DNA of 64,000 nt from CALMEC01 sp963706315 (GTDB lineage: Bacteria; Actinomycetota; Thermoleophilia; Miltoncostaeales; Miltoncostaeaceae): NCBI GenBank assembly GCA_963706315.1, contig CAVPMA010000015.1, forward strand, positions 1 to 64,000. The letters are read 5' to 3'. Shown here one piece after another: positions 51,217-60,121 of this stretch. The position numbers were made by a program, and so were the translations under genes. The notes below the pieces were generated by a model. That model did no database searches. It was not told the origin of the DNA and saw only the letters and a program-made list of their open reading frames with translations. Within the stretch, counting starts at the first letter, position 1. Every line of letters begins with the position of its first letter.

Positions 51217-52101
51217 ATGGCGGCACGGTCGTCACCCCGGGAGCAGATCATCAACGACTTCGACATCCACACCACCATCCGCGGCGCCGTCGCACCTGGA
51301 GCACGCGAGTACGCGGAACAACGCCTCGCGCGGGTAGCGCGCCTCGCGCACAGGCCGGTGCTCTTCGCACGGCTCGAGCTGCTCCAGGAGCCGGACGCCG
51401 CGCTCGAGCGGGCGTCGATCGTGAAAGCGAGTCTCGACGTCTCGGGAAAGCGATTGCGGGCGCATGTCGCGGCGCCGACGATGACGCAGGCGGCCGACGA
51501 GGTCGAAGCACGACTGCGCCGGGGGCTCGAGGTGCTGGCCGAGCGATGGGAGGCACGCCATCACGACACCGGTCGTCCGGCGCCGGGTGAGTGGCGTCAC
51601 GGCTACCTCCGCACGGAGCGACCACGGTTCTTCCCGCGCCCGTCGGAGGATCGGCGGATCATGCGTCGCGCAACCTTCGGCATCGACCCAATGACCCCCG
51701 AGGAAGCCGTAGTCGAGATGGAGCTCCTCCACCACGACTTCCTCCTCTTTACCGATTCGGCAACCGGGGTCGAGTGCGTGGTCTACCGGCGGCCGGGCGA
51801 CGCCCATGGCCTGATCGTCGCCGGTGAACCGGCCGAGCGCTTCCAGCCCTCCGTCGACTGGATCACCGTCGACCACACGCCGGCGCCGCGCATGACGGCC
51901 GCGGCGGCAATCGAGCGATTGGACCTCAGCGACGATTCGTTCGTGTTCTTCGTCGACGCGGAGCGCAACCGGGGCTCGATCGTCTACCGCCGCTACGACG
52001 GGCACTACGGCCTCATCGAGCCTCGCGACGAGGGCGATCCGATCGTCGCCGGCAGCCGGACCACCCCGAACCCAGAAGCACAACTTCCGAAGGAGCAGTG
52101 A
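51217..52101 (+). CDS. Long ribosome hibernation factor (HPF/RaiA-like) with doubled C-terminal domain
   Basis: A 294-residue protein. Residues ~1-110 form the S30EA/YfiA-like ribosome-binding domain (HTTIRGAVAPGAREYAEQRLARV). Two copies of the HPF C-terminal dimerisation domain follow: FGIDPMTPEEAVVEMELLHHDFLLFTDSATG with VVYRRPGDAHGLI, then MTAAAAIERLDLSDDSFVFFVDAERNRGSIVYRRYDGHYGLI. GGAGGGG precedes ATG 51217. It resembles mycobacterial RafH/Rv0079-type hypoxia hibernation factors. A CBS gene follows 3 bases later. Confidence 0.87.
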   Translation: MAARSSPREQIINDFDIHTTIRGAVAPGAREYAEQRLARVARLAHRPVLFARLELLQEPDAALERASIVKASLDVSGKRLRAHVAAPTMTQAADEVEARLRRGLEVLAERWEARHHDTGRPAPGEWRHGYLRTERPRFFPRPSEDRRIMRRATFGIDPMTPEEAVVEMELLHHDFLLFTDSATGVECVVYRRPGDAHGLIVAGEPAERFQPSVDWITVDHTPAPRMTAAAAIERLDLSDDSFVFFVDAERNRGSIVYRRYDGHYGLIEPRDEGDPIVAGSRTTPNPEAQLPKEQ

Positions 52102-52104
52102 GCA

Positions 52105-52527
52105 ATGTTTGTCCACGAAGCGATGGCGAAGACCATCTGCGCGGCGGCACCCACCGACACGGTGTCCTCCGTCGCACAATTGATGAAACACGACGACTGC
52201 GGCTTCATCCCCGTTACCGATGCGGGCCGACTCGTCGGGGTGGTGACCGACCGCGACATCGTGATCCGCTGCCTGGCCGGCGCCCGGAGTGACGTGCGCA
52301 ACGAGCCCATCGACAGGGTGATGAGCACGTCGGTCTGGACCATCGACGCCGGCGCGACCGTCGAGGAGGCCGCCCACGTCATGGCCGAGCACGAGGTGCG
52401 CCGCCTCCCGGTCATGTCGACGGGGAAACTGGTCGGCGTGCTGAGCTACGGCAACCTCGAGCAGGCCGTCCACGCGGAGGGCCCGGCCGCGGCCGAGGCG
52501 ACACTCGGCGTGACCCGGGGCGCATGA
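52105..52527 (+). CDS. Tandem CBS-domain protein, Hrp1-like
   Basis: A 140-residue protein of two CBS domains (residues ~1-60 and ~70-128). The pattern VTDAGRLVGVVTDRDIVIRCLAG and MAEHEVRRLPVMSTGKLVGVLSYGNL matches mycobacterial hypoxic response protein 1 in length and layout. It may bind adenine nucleotides or a metal between its domains. It is cotranscribed with the hibernation factor, 3 bases apart, which supports a role in dormancy or energy sensing. Confidence 0.88.
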   Translation: MFVHEAMAKTICAAAPTDTVSSVAQLMKHDDCGFIPVTDAGRLVGVVTDRDIVIRCLAGARSDVRNEPIDRVMSTSVWTIDAGATVEEAAHVMAEHEVRRLPVMSTGKLVGVLSYGNLEQAVHAEGPAAAEATLGVTRGA

Positions 52528-52608
52528 CCCCCTGAAGCGGTGACTCCCGGGCGCCGCGTCCCCACGACGGGGCGCGGCGCCTGCGATTGGGGAGACCGGG
52601 TCCGCGGC

Positions 52609-53430
52609 TCAGCGCTTGTGCGCGACGGCGACGAGGTACTCGGACGGCACGAGCAGGCGGCCGTCGGTCGCCTCGTTTCGCCGATCCATCAATGCGACGA
52701 TGGATCCGCGGCACTCGTCCCACGTGCCCTCGGTTGTGAGCCGTTCCCGCGCCTTCAGCAGCGGGCCGTAGCACGTCTCCATGAAGCCCACCCAGTGCTC
52801 CGCCGAGTCGAAGTCGAACGGCGTGGTGTGGCGCTCGAACTCCAGCTCCACGTCGGCGCCGGTGCTGGTGAACAGGGTGCGCACATGCTCCTCGTCCCCC
52901 CACTTCGGCGGCGGCGTCGCGAACGACGGGGCCGGCGGCATGAAGCGGCCGAGGATCGAGAACAGTTCGCCGATCGTGCCCTGCGGCGTCCAGCCGCACA
53001 CGGCGATCGTGCCGCCGGTGCGGCAGACCCGCACGAGCTCGTCGGCAACCACCTCGTGCCGCGGCGCGAACTGCACGCCGAACGCGGAGAGCACGACGTC
53101 GAACGAAGCGTCGTCGAACGGCAGCGCCTCCGCGTCGCCCTCAACCCAGTCGATCTCGACGTTCCACTCCGCCTCCCGCTGCCGGGCCGGCCCGAACAGC
53201 TCCGGCGTCAGGTCGAGACCGACAACCCGTGCGCCCGCGGCCGCGGCCCGAAGCGCGATGTTGCCGGTGCCCGTCGCGACGTCGAGCACGTCCTGCCCGG
53301 CGGTCACACCGGCGCGGGTCACGAGCTGCTCCGGCGCGACGACGTCGATCATCTCGGCCACTGCGGCATAGTCCCCGGCCGCCCAGGTGGCGCGGTGACC
53401 GGCCTTCAACGTCTCCACTGCTGTTGTCAT
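52609..53430 (-). CDS. SAM-dependent methyltransferase (class I, UbiE-like)
   Basis: A 273-residue methyltransferase. Motif I VLDVATGTGNIALRAA, motif II GLDLTPELFGPARQREAEW, WVEGDAEALPFDDASFDVVLSAFGVQFAPRHE and TGGTIAVCGWTP define the SAM-binding fold. It is UbiE-like in layout; the substrate is unknown. The start MTTAVETLKAG and its upstream control region have a partial duplicate at 60.6 kb. The LuxR gene next to it is on the same strand and ends 89 bases upstream. Confidence 0.88.
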   Translation of the reverse strand: MTTAVETLKAGHRATWAAGDYAAVAEMIDVVAPEQLVTRAGVTAGQDVLDVATGTGNIALRAAAAGARVVGLDLTPELFGPARQREAEWNVEIDWVEGDAEALPFDDASFDVVLSAFGVQFAPRHEVVADELVRVCRTGGTIAVCGWTPQGTIGELFSILGRFMPPAPSFATPPPKWGDEEHVRTLFTSTGADVELEFERHTTPFDFDSAEHWVGFMETCYGPLLKARERLTTEGTWDECRGSIVALMDRRNEATDGRLLVPSEYLVAVAHKR

Positions 53431-53523
53431 CGGATTCTCCTCATCGAGCGGAAATGACGAGGAGGAGTCTCGGCCGGCGCGGAGCCGCCCACATCGGACG
53501 GTCTCCCTATCCCGATTCCCTAT
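53431..53523 (-). promoter_or_regulatory. Promoter region with 13-bp-period direct repeats
   Basis: ATAGGGA occurs twice on the minus strand (53504-53510 and 53517-53523) with a 13-bp period, followed by GTCCGATGTGG. The block between the LuxR stop and the methyltransferase start recurs at 60608-60704. LuxR binding to such direct repeats is plausible. Confidence 0.5.
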
Positions 53524-55169
53524 TCGGGTCCGAGCAAGGCGAGACGCGACGCGTGGGCGGCGGCCTCCGCGCGATTGCTCACCCCGAGCTTCCCGAGTAT
53601 CCGGCTCACGTGGTGGCCGGCCGTCTTCTCGGAGATGAACAGGGCCTTGCCGATCTGGGCGTTGGTCATCCCGCGTGCCAGCAGGCCCAGCACCTGCTGC
53701 TCGCGGCCCGTGAGCTCGGCATCGTCACGCGCCCCGGCACCGGACCCCGCGCCGAGCTCACGCAACAACGCAGCCGCCATGTCCTGGGCGCGCGACGCGC
53801 CGAGATCGCGGAACACGACGCGGGCCGCGCGGGCCTCTTCGATCGCCAGGGGCCGGAGCTCCACCGCGAGCGCGCGGGCCAGCTCCAGGCGTGCTTCGGC
53901 AGCGTCGTAGGGCATGCCGAGACGCCCGAACAGGTCGAGCGCGAGCCGTGCGTACTCATGTGCGGCGCCCATGTCCCCCCGTGCGAGCGCGACGCGGGCC
54001 GACGCGAGCTGGGCCATGGCCTCGACGAGCATCCGCTCCGACGCGACCGCCGCATCGTGCAGCTTCGCCGCGGCATCGGCCGCGCGGTCGACCGCGCCGG
54101 TGGCGAGGTGCGCGTCCACCAGCGGCGCCAGGAGGCGCGCGGATGCCAAGACGTCGCCAACGGCATTCGCCAGACCGCGCTCCAGGAGCGCCGTTGCGAC
54201 CTGGGGCTCGCCCTCCGCGAGCCGCAGCTGCGCAAGCGCGAGCAGGGCGGACGGGTTCTCGTCGCGTCCGGCGAGCAGCTGACCGGCCTCCGCGAGGCGG
54301 CCCTGCCTGACCCGGATGAGGGCGAGCGTCGCGACCGTCGGGTCGCCCATCGCAGGGTAATGGCGGGCGTGCGCGTCGAGGGCGTCGGCGAGTGCAGCCT
54401 CGGCGTCCTGCCAGCGTCCGGCGGCGACGAGCACGTCGGCGTGGATCGTGCGACACGCGCCGTAGAGCGGAACGATCGCCTGCCGGCTCGCGAACTCGTT
54501 GACCAGCTCGCACCACTCCGACGCTCGTTCCCAGTCACCGGCGTCCGCGCACGCCGTGATGAGGTTGCAGTAGGCCTCTCCGAGCGTATGGGGATTGCGG
54601 ATGCGGCCGGCCGTCGCGGCGGCCATCGCCTCCTCGAGCTTGAGCATGCCGTCGTCGAACCGACCGGCGGCGATCTCCGCGCCGCCGAGGAGGCTCAGCG
54701 CGAACACCTCGAGGTCGTGATCGCCGCACGCACGCCCGAGCGCGAGCGCACGCCGGGCGCCCTCCAAGCGGTCCTCGGGCCCCGCGCGACGCGCGCGCTC
54801 CACCGCGACCCACCCCGCGCCCGAGCAGTCGGCGCGTCCCTCCAGGGCCCGTTCAGCGCGCGCGAGCCACCCGTTCGACAGCGATGTGCGCCCTGAGACG
54901 AGGTACTGGTGCGAGACCCAGGCGGCGAGCCGCGCGGCCCGATCGCATTCGCCGCGATCACCGTACGCCGCGCACGCACGCTGGCGCCACTCCACCCCCG
55001 CATCGGCCTCACCGAGGAACCACAACGCCAAGCCATAGCCGTCGAGCGCCTCGGCGACGTCGCCGTCGGCCTCGAGCACGGCCGCGAAGGCATCCCGGGC
55101 CCCCGGCCAATCGCCGGCTTCGAGCGCGCGCTGGCCGCCCATGATCGCGACCGGAGTCCCCTGGTCCAC
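53520..55169 (-). CDS. LuxR-family regulator with TPR-like N-terminal repeats
   Basis: A 549-residue protein. Residues ~1-460 are helical repeats of the TPR type (RALEAGDWPGARDAFAAVLEADGDV, and later LALAQLRLAEGEPQVATALLERGL). The C-terminus has the LuxR helix-turn-helix: LTGREQQVLGLLARGMTNAQIGKALFISEKTAGHHVSRILGKLGVSNRAEA in pieces. The start is GTG 55169 or ATG 55142. It probably controls the methyltransferase gene downstream. There is a related, frameshifted gene at 32.8-34.4 kb. Confidence 0.85.
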   Translation of the reverse strand: MDQGTPVAIMGGQRALEAGDWPGARDAFAAVLEADGDVAEALDGYGLALWFLGEADAGVEWRQRACAAYGDRGECDRAARLAAWVSHQYLVSGRTSLSNGWLARAERALEGRADCSGAGWVAVERARRAGPEDRLEGARRALALGRACGDHDLEVFALSLLGGAEIAAGRFDDGMLKLEEAMAAATAGRIRNPHTLGEAYCNLITACADAGDWERASEWCELVNEFASRQAIVPLYGACRTIHADVLVAAGRWQDAEAALADALDAHARHYPAMGDPTVATLALIRVRQGRLAEAGQLLAGRDENPSALLALAQLRLAEGEPQVATALLERGLANAVGDVLASARLLAPLVDAHLATGAVDRAADAAAKLHDAAVASERMLVEAMAQLASARVALARGDMGAAHEYARLALDLFGRLGMPYDAAEARLELARALAVELRPLAIEEARAARVVFRDLGASRAQDMAAALLRELGAGSGAGARDDAELTGREQQVLGLLARGMTNAQIGKALFISEKTAGHHVSRILGKLGVSNRAEAAAHASRLALLGPE

Positions 55170-55245
55170 GTCGTGATGATGGCAAGCCGAGTGGCGTATG
55201 CCTACCGGCTCGGCGTGAGGATGCGGCTTGTGCGTAGCGGACGAA

Positions 55246-55640
55246 GTGGCTTCCCGAAACGTCGCGCTGGTCGAGCGGTTCCTCGCCGCGTTCGACCGGC
55301 GGTGGCCCACCGACGAGGAACTCAACGAGCTGCTCGCGCCGGATGTGCGCTTCATTGAACGACCAAATCTCATCAATCCCAAGGGCGGCGATCGCGATGC
55401 GGCCGGCATGCGTACGGGGATCGCGGTCGGCCGGGAGCCCTGGCCTGGCAGTCCTTCAAGGTGCGCGACCACGTCGCGGACGGCGACACCGTGGTGACGC
55501 GTATGCGCTGGACCGGGGAGCTCGCGATCGACGCCGGGCCGTGGCCGAAGGGCGCGCAGCTGAGCGGGTGGTGCGTCGCGCACTATCGCATCGTCGGCGG
55601 GCGGATCTCCCACATCGAGCAGCACGACTGCACCAGAGCA
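55246..55640 (+). pseudogene. SnoaL-like protein with a one-base frameshift and lost C-terminus
   Basis: The first frame (VALVERFLAAFDRRWPTDEELNELLAPDVRF) is a SnoaL/NTF2-like start. At about 55436-55440, adding one G gives REALAWQSFKVRDHVADGD and the second frame continues TVVTRMRWTGELAIDAG and AHYRIVGGRISHIEQHD. Similarity ends near 55636, where unrelated sequence begins. The gene is thus damaged twice, or once if the frameshift is a consensus error. Confidence 0.65.
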
Positions 55641-55890
55641 GGCTGCGGCGAGCGCGGGCAGCACGCTGATCGCGAAGATCAGGGTGAAGGCACACGGCCA
55701 CGGCCCGCATCCAGGCCCGGACGGGGAGCAGGACGCCCCACCGCCCCGGCGGCCACCAAGCGAGGCCCAACTCGTCGTCGTACGTCACGAACCATTCGAC
55801 GGGGCCGACGAGCGCGCCGGTCAGCGTCGAGGATCCCCCGGCGAACCACCCAGCGAACCACGCGCTCGGCGTTCACGGCCGGCCAGGTGA
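55640..55890 (-). pseudogene. Membrane-protein fragment
   Basis: The minus strand reads WFAGWFAGGSSTLTGALVG, EWFVTYDDELGLAWWPPGRW and RAWMRAVAV, then, after a slip near 55690, FTLIFAISVLPALAAACSG. It looks like two membrane segments of an unidentified protein, broken off where the SnoaL-like relic begins. Confidence 0.35.
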
Positions 55891-56085
55891 AGGGATCGCG
55901 CCCAACCCTGCCATCGGTTGACGCGGGAGCTCGACCTGAGCCGATCGGCGTCCTCTGGCCCCTCGGACGCCGCGCAACCCGGCTGGCGCCGGCCGTTGGA
56001 AGGCTGATCGACGCCGCTCACCTCGAGGTGCTAGGAACCAGGAGGTGAACGGCAAGACCGGGACGCCGCGGACGGTGGTCGTCCG

Positions 56086-56448
56086 CTATGCCTTCTTGGC
56101 GTACGTCTCCATCCCCGTGAAGTCCACCTGGACACACGGCTCGTCGCCGACGACCCAGGCATCGTGGCCCGGGGGGATGACGATCACGTCGCCCGGGCCG
56201 ATCTCCTTCTCGGTCCCGTCGTCCATCCTGACGACCATCCGGCCCGAGATGCAGTAGCCCATGTGCGGCGCCTGGCAGCTCTCGGTGCCGGCGATCGGCT
56301 TGACGTGCTCCGACCAGCGCCAGCCCGGCTCGAACGTGCCGCGCCCGACCGTGCCGCCGGCGAGCTTCACGATGTCCACATGCCCCTTGTCCACGAACGG
56401 ACGGACCTCATCCGCCTTGTCGTGGTTCCTCACTTCGAACTCAGCCAT
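56086..56448 (-). CDS. Small cupin-domain protein
   Basis: A 120-residue cupin. RGTFEPGWRWSEHVKPIAGTESCQAPHMGYCISGRMVV is motif 1 and IGPGDVIVIPPGHDAWVVGDEP is motif 2. The usual first His pair is partly replaced, so metal binding is uncertain. It follows the ABM-like gene by 37 bases on the same strand and may be co-transcribed. Confidence 0.82.
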   Translation of the reverse strand: MAEFEVRNHDKADEVRPFVDKGHVDIVKLAGGTVGRGTFEPGWRWSEHVKPIAGTESCQAPHMGYCISGRMVVRMDDGTEKEIGPGDVIVIPPGHDAWVVGDEPCVQVDFTGMETYAKKA

Positions 56449-56485
56449 GATGGCCTCCCCTTCATTCGTCGCGTTGATCGCAGCC

Positions 56486-56797
56486 CTACATCACGCCATC
56501 GCGGGTCGCGAGACCGTGCAGATCGTACGCGGTGATCTCCGGTGGCCGCGCATCCGCGCCCCCGAACTCCGCCACGAGCGGCATGACCCGCTCACCGAGG
56601 AACCGGTCGAACTGCTCGCGCGTCTCCCAGATCTCGATGATGCGAAACCCCTTCCCCGTCCACCCGGCCGCATGGACGATGAAGCCCTCCGGGAGGGCCG
56701 CCTGCTCCGCAGCGAGCCGGGCGCTCACCGCGTCGTAGACGGTCGTCGAACGCTCGGTCTCCTCCTCGACCCAGTCCTGGATCACGCACACGGCCAT
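56486..56797 (-). CDS. Dimeric alpha-beta barrel protein (ABM-like)
   Basis: A 103-residue protein with AAAGGAGG before its ATG. QDWVEEETERSTTVYDAVSARL and GKGFRIIEIWETREQFDRFLGERVMPLVAEFG fit the ferredoxin-like dimeric alpha-beta barrel fold of small monooxygenases and stress proteins. Catalytic residues are not obvious. It lies with a cupin in a short minus-strand unit. Confidence 0.75.
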   Translation of the reverse strand: MAVCVIQDWVEEETERSTTVYDAVSARLAAEQAALPEGFIVHAAGWTGKGFRIIEIWETREQFDRFLGERVMPLVAEFGGADARPPEITAYDLHGLATRDGVM

Positions 56798-56966
56798 GCC
56801 GACCTCCTTTCGCGCATCAACCTCACCGGTCGTGTCGGATCCTTCACCTCGAAACCGCTCCGGTCAACGGATCTCGCTACCGATGTACCCCGGATCCGGC
56901 GCGCGTCGTAGGCTGTCGCCGGAACGGAACACGCCATTTCCGGCGGCACCGCGAGAGGAGGGCATC

Positions 56967-57335
56967 GTGCCCGGTCAATTCGTTCACCTGGAGATCCCCG
57001 CCGACGACACCGAGGCGAGCCGCGCCTTCTGGGGCGCGCTCTTCGGATGGCAGTTCCAGGCGTTCCCCCCGGGGTCGGAGTACCACATGGCCCGGCTCAG
57101 CGAGCAGTCCGGCGTGGCGGTGACCGGGATGGAGCCCGGCAAGCGTGGCTGCCGCCCGTACTTCGACGTCGACGACATCACCGCCGGCGTCGCGCGCGTC
57201 AAGGAGCTGGGAGGCAGCTCGAGCGACCCGATGCCCGTGCCGAACATGGGTTGGTTCTCAACCTGCACCGACCCGCACGGTAACGACTTCGGCCTCTGGC
57301 AGACCGACCCGGCCGCCCCCACCCCTGCCATGTAG
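56967..57335 (+). CDS. VOC-family (glyoxalase/bleomycin-resistance-like) protein
   Basis: A 122-residue protein with two beta-alpha-beta modules. FVHLEIPADDTEASRAFWGALFGWQF is the first; PYFDVDDITAGVARVKELGGSS and STCTDPHGNDFGLWQ are the second, giving possible metal ligands His, Glu/Asp and a C-terminal residue. GAGGAGG precedes GTG 56967. It may act in detoxification; the substrate is unknown. Confidence 0.85.
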   Translation: MPGQFVHLEIPADDTEASRAFWGALFGWQFQAFPPGSEYHMARLSEQSGVAVTGMEPGKRGCRPYFDVDDITAGVARVKELGGSSSDPMPVPNMGWFSTCTDPHGNDFGLWQTDPAAPTPAM

Positions 57336-57383
57336 GGACGGCGACAGCCGGCGGGGACCCACACCCTCCGCCCCGATGCTCGG

Positions 57384-58628
57384 TCAGTCCTCGTGCTCGG
57401 CGAGCTCCCGGAACTCGTCGGGCACGAGCGCGCGCTTTGAGAGCGCCACCGCCGCGTACCCCACCGCGGAGCGGCCGAAGCGCTTGCGGACGGAGTCGAC
57501 GGAGTGGTCGACCGCCAGTCGTGCCGCACCGGTCGGCGAGCCGAGGCGGTGGGGGTCGTCACCGGCCACGGGAAGCTCGAGCTGCACTGCCGGTGCGTCC
57601 AGGAGTCCGGAGACCGAGATTGCGAGCAGCGTGACGGTGCGCTCGCCGGGATTGTCCGCCAGCGCCTGTGCCACCAGCGACTCGGCCACCTCGCGCAGCG
57701 TGAGCGTCGATGCGACCGGGTCGGCCACCGTCGACGAGCGGGTCACGCTGCGCATCCCGGCGAACCGCACCCGCACTGTCACCGTGCGGCCCGCCCTGTC
57801 GCGGGCCCGTAACCGGCCGGCGACGCGATCGGCGAGGTGGCCGAGCACCTCCTGCACCAGCTCGGGAGTCGGCGTGGCTCGGGGGAACGCGGATTGCGCA
57901 CCGACCGACTTGACCCGCCCGCCGGGACGTACCGCCCGGAAGTCGTCGTTCCTGGCGAGGGCCCGCAGCTTCGCCCCCTGGCCGCCGCCCAGCAGGCGCG
58001 CGAGGGTGTCGGGCGACGAGCGCGCCAGCTGCCCGACGGTGGTGATGCCCCGTTCGGCGAGGCGACGCTCCGTGGTCGGCCCGACACCCCACACCAGCCG
58101 CACCGGGAGGGGATCGAGGAATTCGCGCTCCCGGTCGGGTGGCACCACCACCAGCCCGTCGGGTTTCGCGACCTGCGACGCGATCTTCGCCAGGTGCTTG
58201 GTTCGGGCCGCGCCCACGGAGATCGGCAGGCCGACCTCGTCGCGCACCCGCGACCGGATCGCGACGGCGATCGTCGCCGGCGGGCCGAACAGGCGCCGCG
58301 AGCCCCCGACGTCGAGGAAGGCCTCGTCGATCGAGATCCGCTGCACGGCCGGGGTGAAGTCACCCAGGATCGCCATAACCTGCTCGCTCAGCCGCTGGTA
58401 CTCCTTGAAGTGCCCCTTGACGAACACGAGGTCGGGGCATCGCTCCCGGGCCTGTCGGCCGGCCATCCCGCCCGACACGCCGAATCGCTTGGCCTCGTAC
58501 GACGCCGCCAGCACCACGCCGCCGCCCACCGCAACGGGTCGGCCCCGAAGGGACGGGTCGAGGAGCTGCTCGACGGAGGCGTAGAACGCGTCGAGGTCGG
58601 CGTGGAGGATCGACGGGTCCTCGGCCAT
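57384..58628 (-). CDS. dinB: DNA polymerase IV (Y-family translesion polymerase)
   Basis: A 414-residue Y-family polymerase. It has the catalytic motifs HADLDAFYASVEQ (residue ~9) and RISIDEAFLDV (~95), and the Y-family stretch ASYEAKRFGVSGGM. A helix-hairpin-helix region (VWGVGPTTERRLAERGITTVGQLA) and little-finger domain follow. No beta-clamp peptide of the usual QxxLxLF form is evident at the tail. An SOS box lies 17 bases upstream of the start. Confidence 0.93.
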   Translation of the reverse strand: MAEDPSILHADLDAFYASVEQLLDPSLRGRPVAVGGGVVLAASYEAKRFGVSGGMAGRQARERCPDLVFVKGHFKEYQRLSEQVMAILGDFTPAVQRISIDEAFLDVGGSRRLFGPPATIAVAIRSRVRDEVGLPISVGAARTKHLAKIASQVAKPDGLVVVPPDREREFLDPLPVRLVWGVGPTTERRLAERGITTVGQLARSSPDTLARLLGGGQGAKLRALARNDDFRAVRPGGRVKSVGAQSAFPRATPTPELVQEVLGHLADRVAGRLRARDRAGRTVTVRVRFAGMRSVTRSSTVADPVASTLTLREVAESLVAQALADNPGERTVTLLAISVSGLLDAPAVQLELPVAGDDPHRLGSPTGAARLAVDHSVDSVRKRFGRSAVGYAAVALSKRALVPDEFRELAEHED

Positions 58629-58644
58629 TGCGCCACGATGCTAG

Positions 58645-58658
58645 CGAACACACGTTCG
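58645..58658. promoter_or_regulatory. LexA (SOS) box upstream of dinB
   Basis: The 14-base palindrome CGAACACACGTTCG is a full match to the actinobacterial/Bacillus SOS consensus CGAAC-N4-GTTCG. It lies 17-30 bases upstream of the dinB start, as expected for LexA repression. Confidence 0.85.
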
Positions 58659-58685
58659 CCACGCGACGTGCGGAGCCGGCGTCGG

Positions 58686-59153
58686 TCAGGAAGCGGGCGT
58701 GAGCACGGCGATCGGGAACGGCCGGTCAGTGTCCTCCCGGTAGCGGGCGAACCCGGGCGAGTGGGCGACGAGGCGTTTCCAGAGGTCCGCCGCCTCCGGC
58801 CCCGATGCGAATCGTGCGGTGCACCGGGTCCGTTTGGCCCCGTGCATCACCTCCGCCTCGGGTCGTGCCCGGAGGTTGTGCACCCAGCCGGGATGGTGCG
58901 CCCGTCCGGCATTGCTGCCGACGACCACGAAGGAACCGTCGTGCTCGACGAAGACCAGCGGCGTGGTGCGCTTGCGCCGGGATCGGCGACCGGTGGTAGT
59001 GAGCAGCAGAACCTCGCGCCCGCGGAACCGCCTCCAGCACCGGCCGTGGCTGCGGCGATACACCCACGCCTGCGACCGGGAGAAGCCTCTGATCACTGCA
59101 CCTGGCGGCGGCACGCGCGGCAGTCTCCCAGGCGGGGCGGGCGTTGACAACAC
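58686..59153 (-). CDS. Deazaflavin (F420)-dependent nitroreductase-family protein
   Basis: A 155-residue Ddn-like split-barrel protein. The conserved stretch is WVYRRSHGRCWRRFRGREVLLLTTTGRRSRRKRTTPLVFVEHDGSFVVVGSNAGRAHHPGWVHNLRARPEAEV, seen in pieces, which carries the F420-binding loop. GGGGAGGG precedes GTG 59153. It is convergent neither with dinB nor part of its unit (different gene, same strand). Likely activity: F420H2-dependent quinone or nitro reduction. Confidence 0.86.
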   Translation of the reverse strand: MLSTPAPPGRLPRVPPPGAVIRGFSRSQAWVYRRSHGRCWRRFRGREVLLLTTTGRRSRRKRTTPLVFVEHDGSFVVVGSNAGRAHHPGWVHNLRARPEAEVMHGAKRTRCTARFASGPEAADLWKRLVAHSPGFARYREDTDRPFPIAVLTPAS

Positions 59154-59364
59154 GAGCCCTCCCCGGCGGATGGCTCGACACCGCCTCGCCCGGCGAGGAG
59201 GATTCATCACGGATACCGGCCTGCCGAGCCGGCGGTAGACGTGGGGATCGGACCGCTGGGACGCACAGGGTGATCAACGTGCGGCTGCCATCGGGTTGGG
59301 CGTCCGAGGGACGCGGCGCGGATCGCCTGCTCGGAGCGGCGACCCTCGTCAGGGGGCGGCCGCC

Positions 59365-59990
59365 ATGCCCGGCCTGCTCGCCGCGGGTGCCCTGGTGCAC
59401 GGTGGCCTCCGCCCGGGCGGGAAGGCAGGACTTGGGATCCTGCTCGGAGTGTTCGCCTCGACGCTGGGGGCGCTGCACGCGGTGGAGATCGCCCAGTGTG
59501 GCGCGATTCGCGGCGGCGACGTGATGGGCCTTCTGACGCTCCTCGCCGGCGTCGTTGCCCTCGCCGTCGGCGTGGTCCCACTCTGGCGCAGCCGGCGGCT
59601 CGACGGCGGGCGCCGCCGGCGCCGAGGGTACGGCGTGCGGGCATCCTGATCGCGGCGGTGGTGGTGACCTACCACGTCGTGTTCCCGCTCGTCGTCGCGA
59701 TCATCACCACCGATGGCCCTCGCGAACCCGGGACGTGGCCGGACCTCGGCGCTCCCGCCGAGGGCGTGGCGTTGCAAACCGACGACGGGCTCACGCTGCA
59801 GGGCCAGTACGCCCCCTCGAAGAGCGGCGCCGCCGTGCTCGCGATCCCCGGTCGTGAGCCCACCGGCCACGCCCGGATGCTCGTGCGGCACGAGTAGGGG
59901 TCCTCATGCTCGACATGCGCGGCAACGCCAACCGGCAGGAATACGAGCGGCGCCTCGTGGACTTCTTCGAGCAACACCTCGTGAGGGGCG
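59365..59990 (+). pseudogene. Alpha/beta hydrolase with N-terminal membrane region, frameshifted and internally deleted
   Basis: The frame from 59365 gives membrane segments (GLLAAGALVHGG, GLLTLLAGVVALAVGVVPLWRSRR). A slip near 59627 continues as AGILIAAVVVTYHVVFPLVVAI and the hydrolase start VALQTDDGLTLQGQYAPSKSG and GREPTGHARMLVRH. After another slip near 59895 come VLMLDMRGNAN and then directly the C-terminal EYERRLVDFFEQHLV. The catalytic Ser-Asp-His core of over 100 residues is missing. It is a clear relic. Confidence 0.7.
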
Positions 59991-60121
59991 CCGCGTCGCC
60001 CTGATCCGACGCGCGTCAGACACCGGTGGGGGACTCGAGAAGAGCCACCTCTTGCACACCGGCCGGAGGCTCCCGCCGTGGGGGCGTGATGCCTCCACGG
60101 CGGGGCTCGGGACGACCGCGA

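Noticed and set aside
55461..56048. 195-residue ORF as a real gene
   Set aside because: Its first part is the second frame of the SnoaL-like relic; the rest is Arg/Pro-rich noise.
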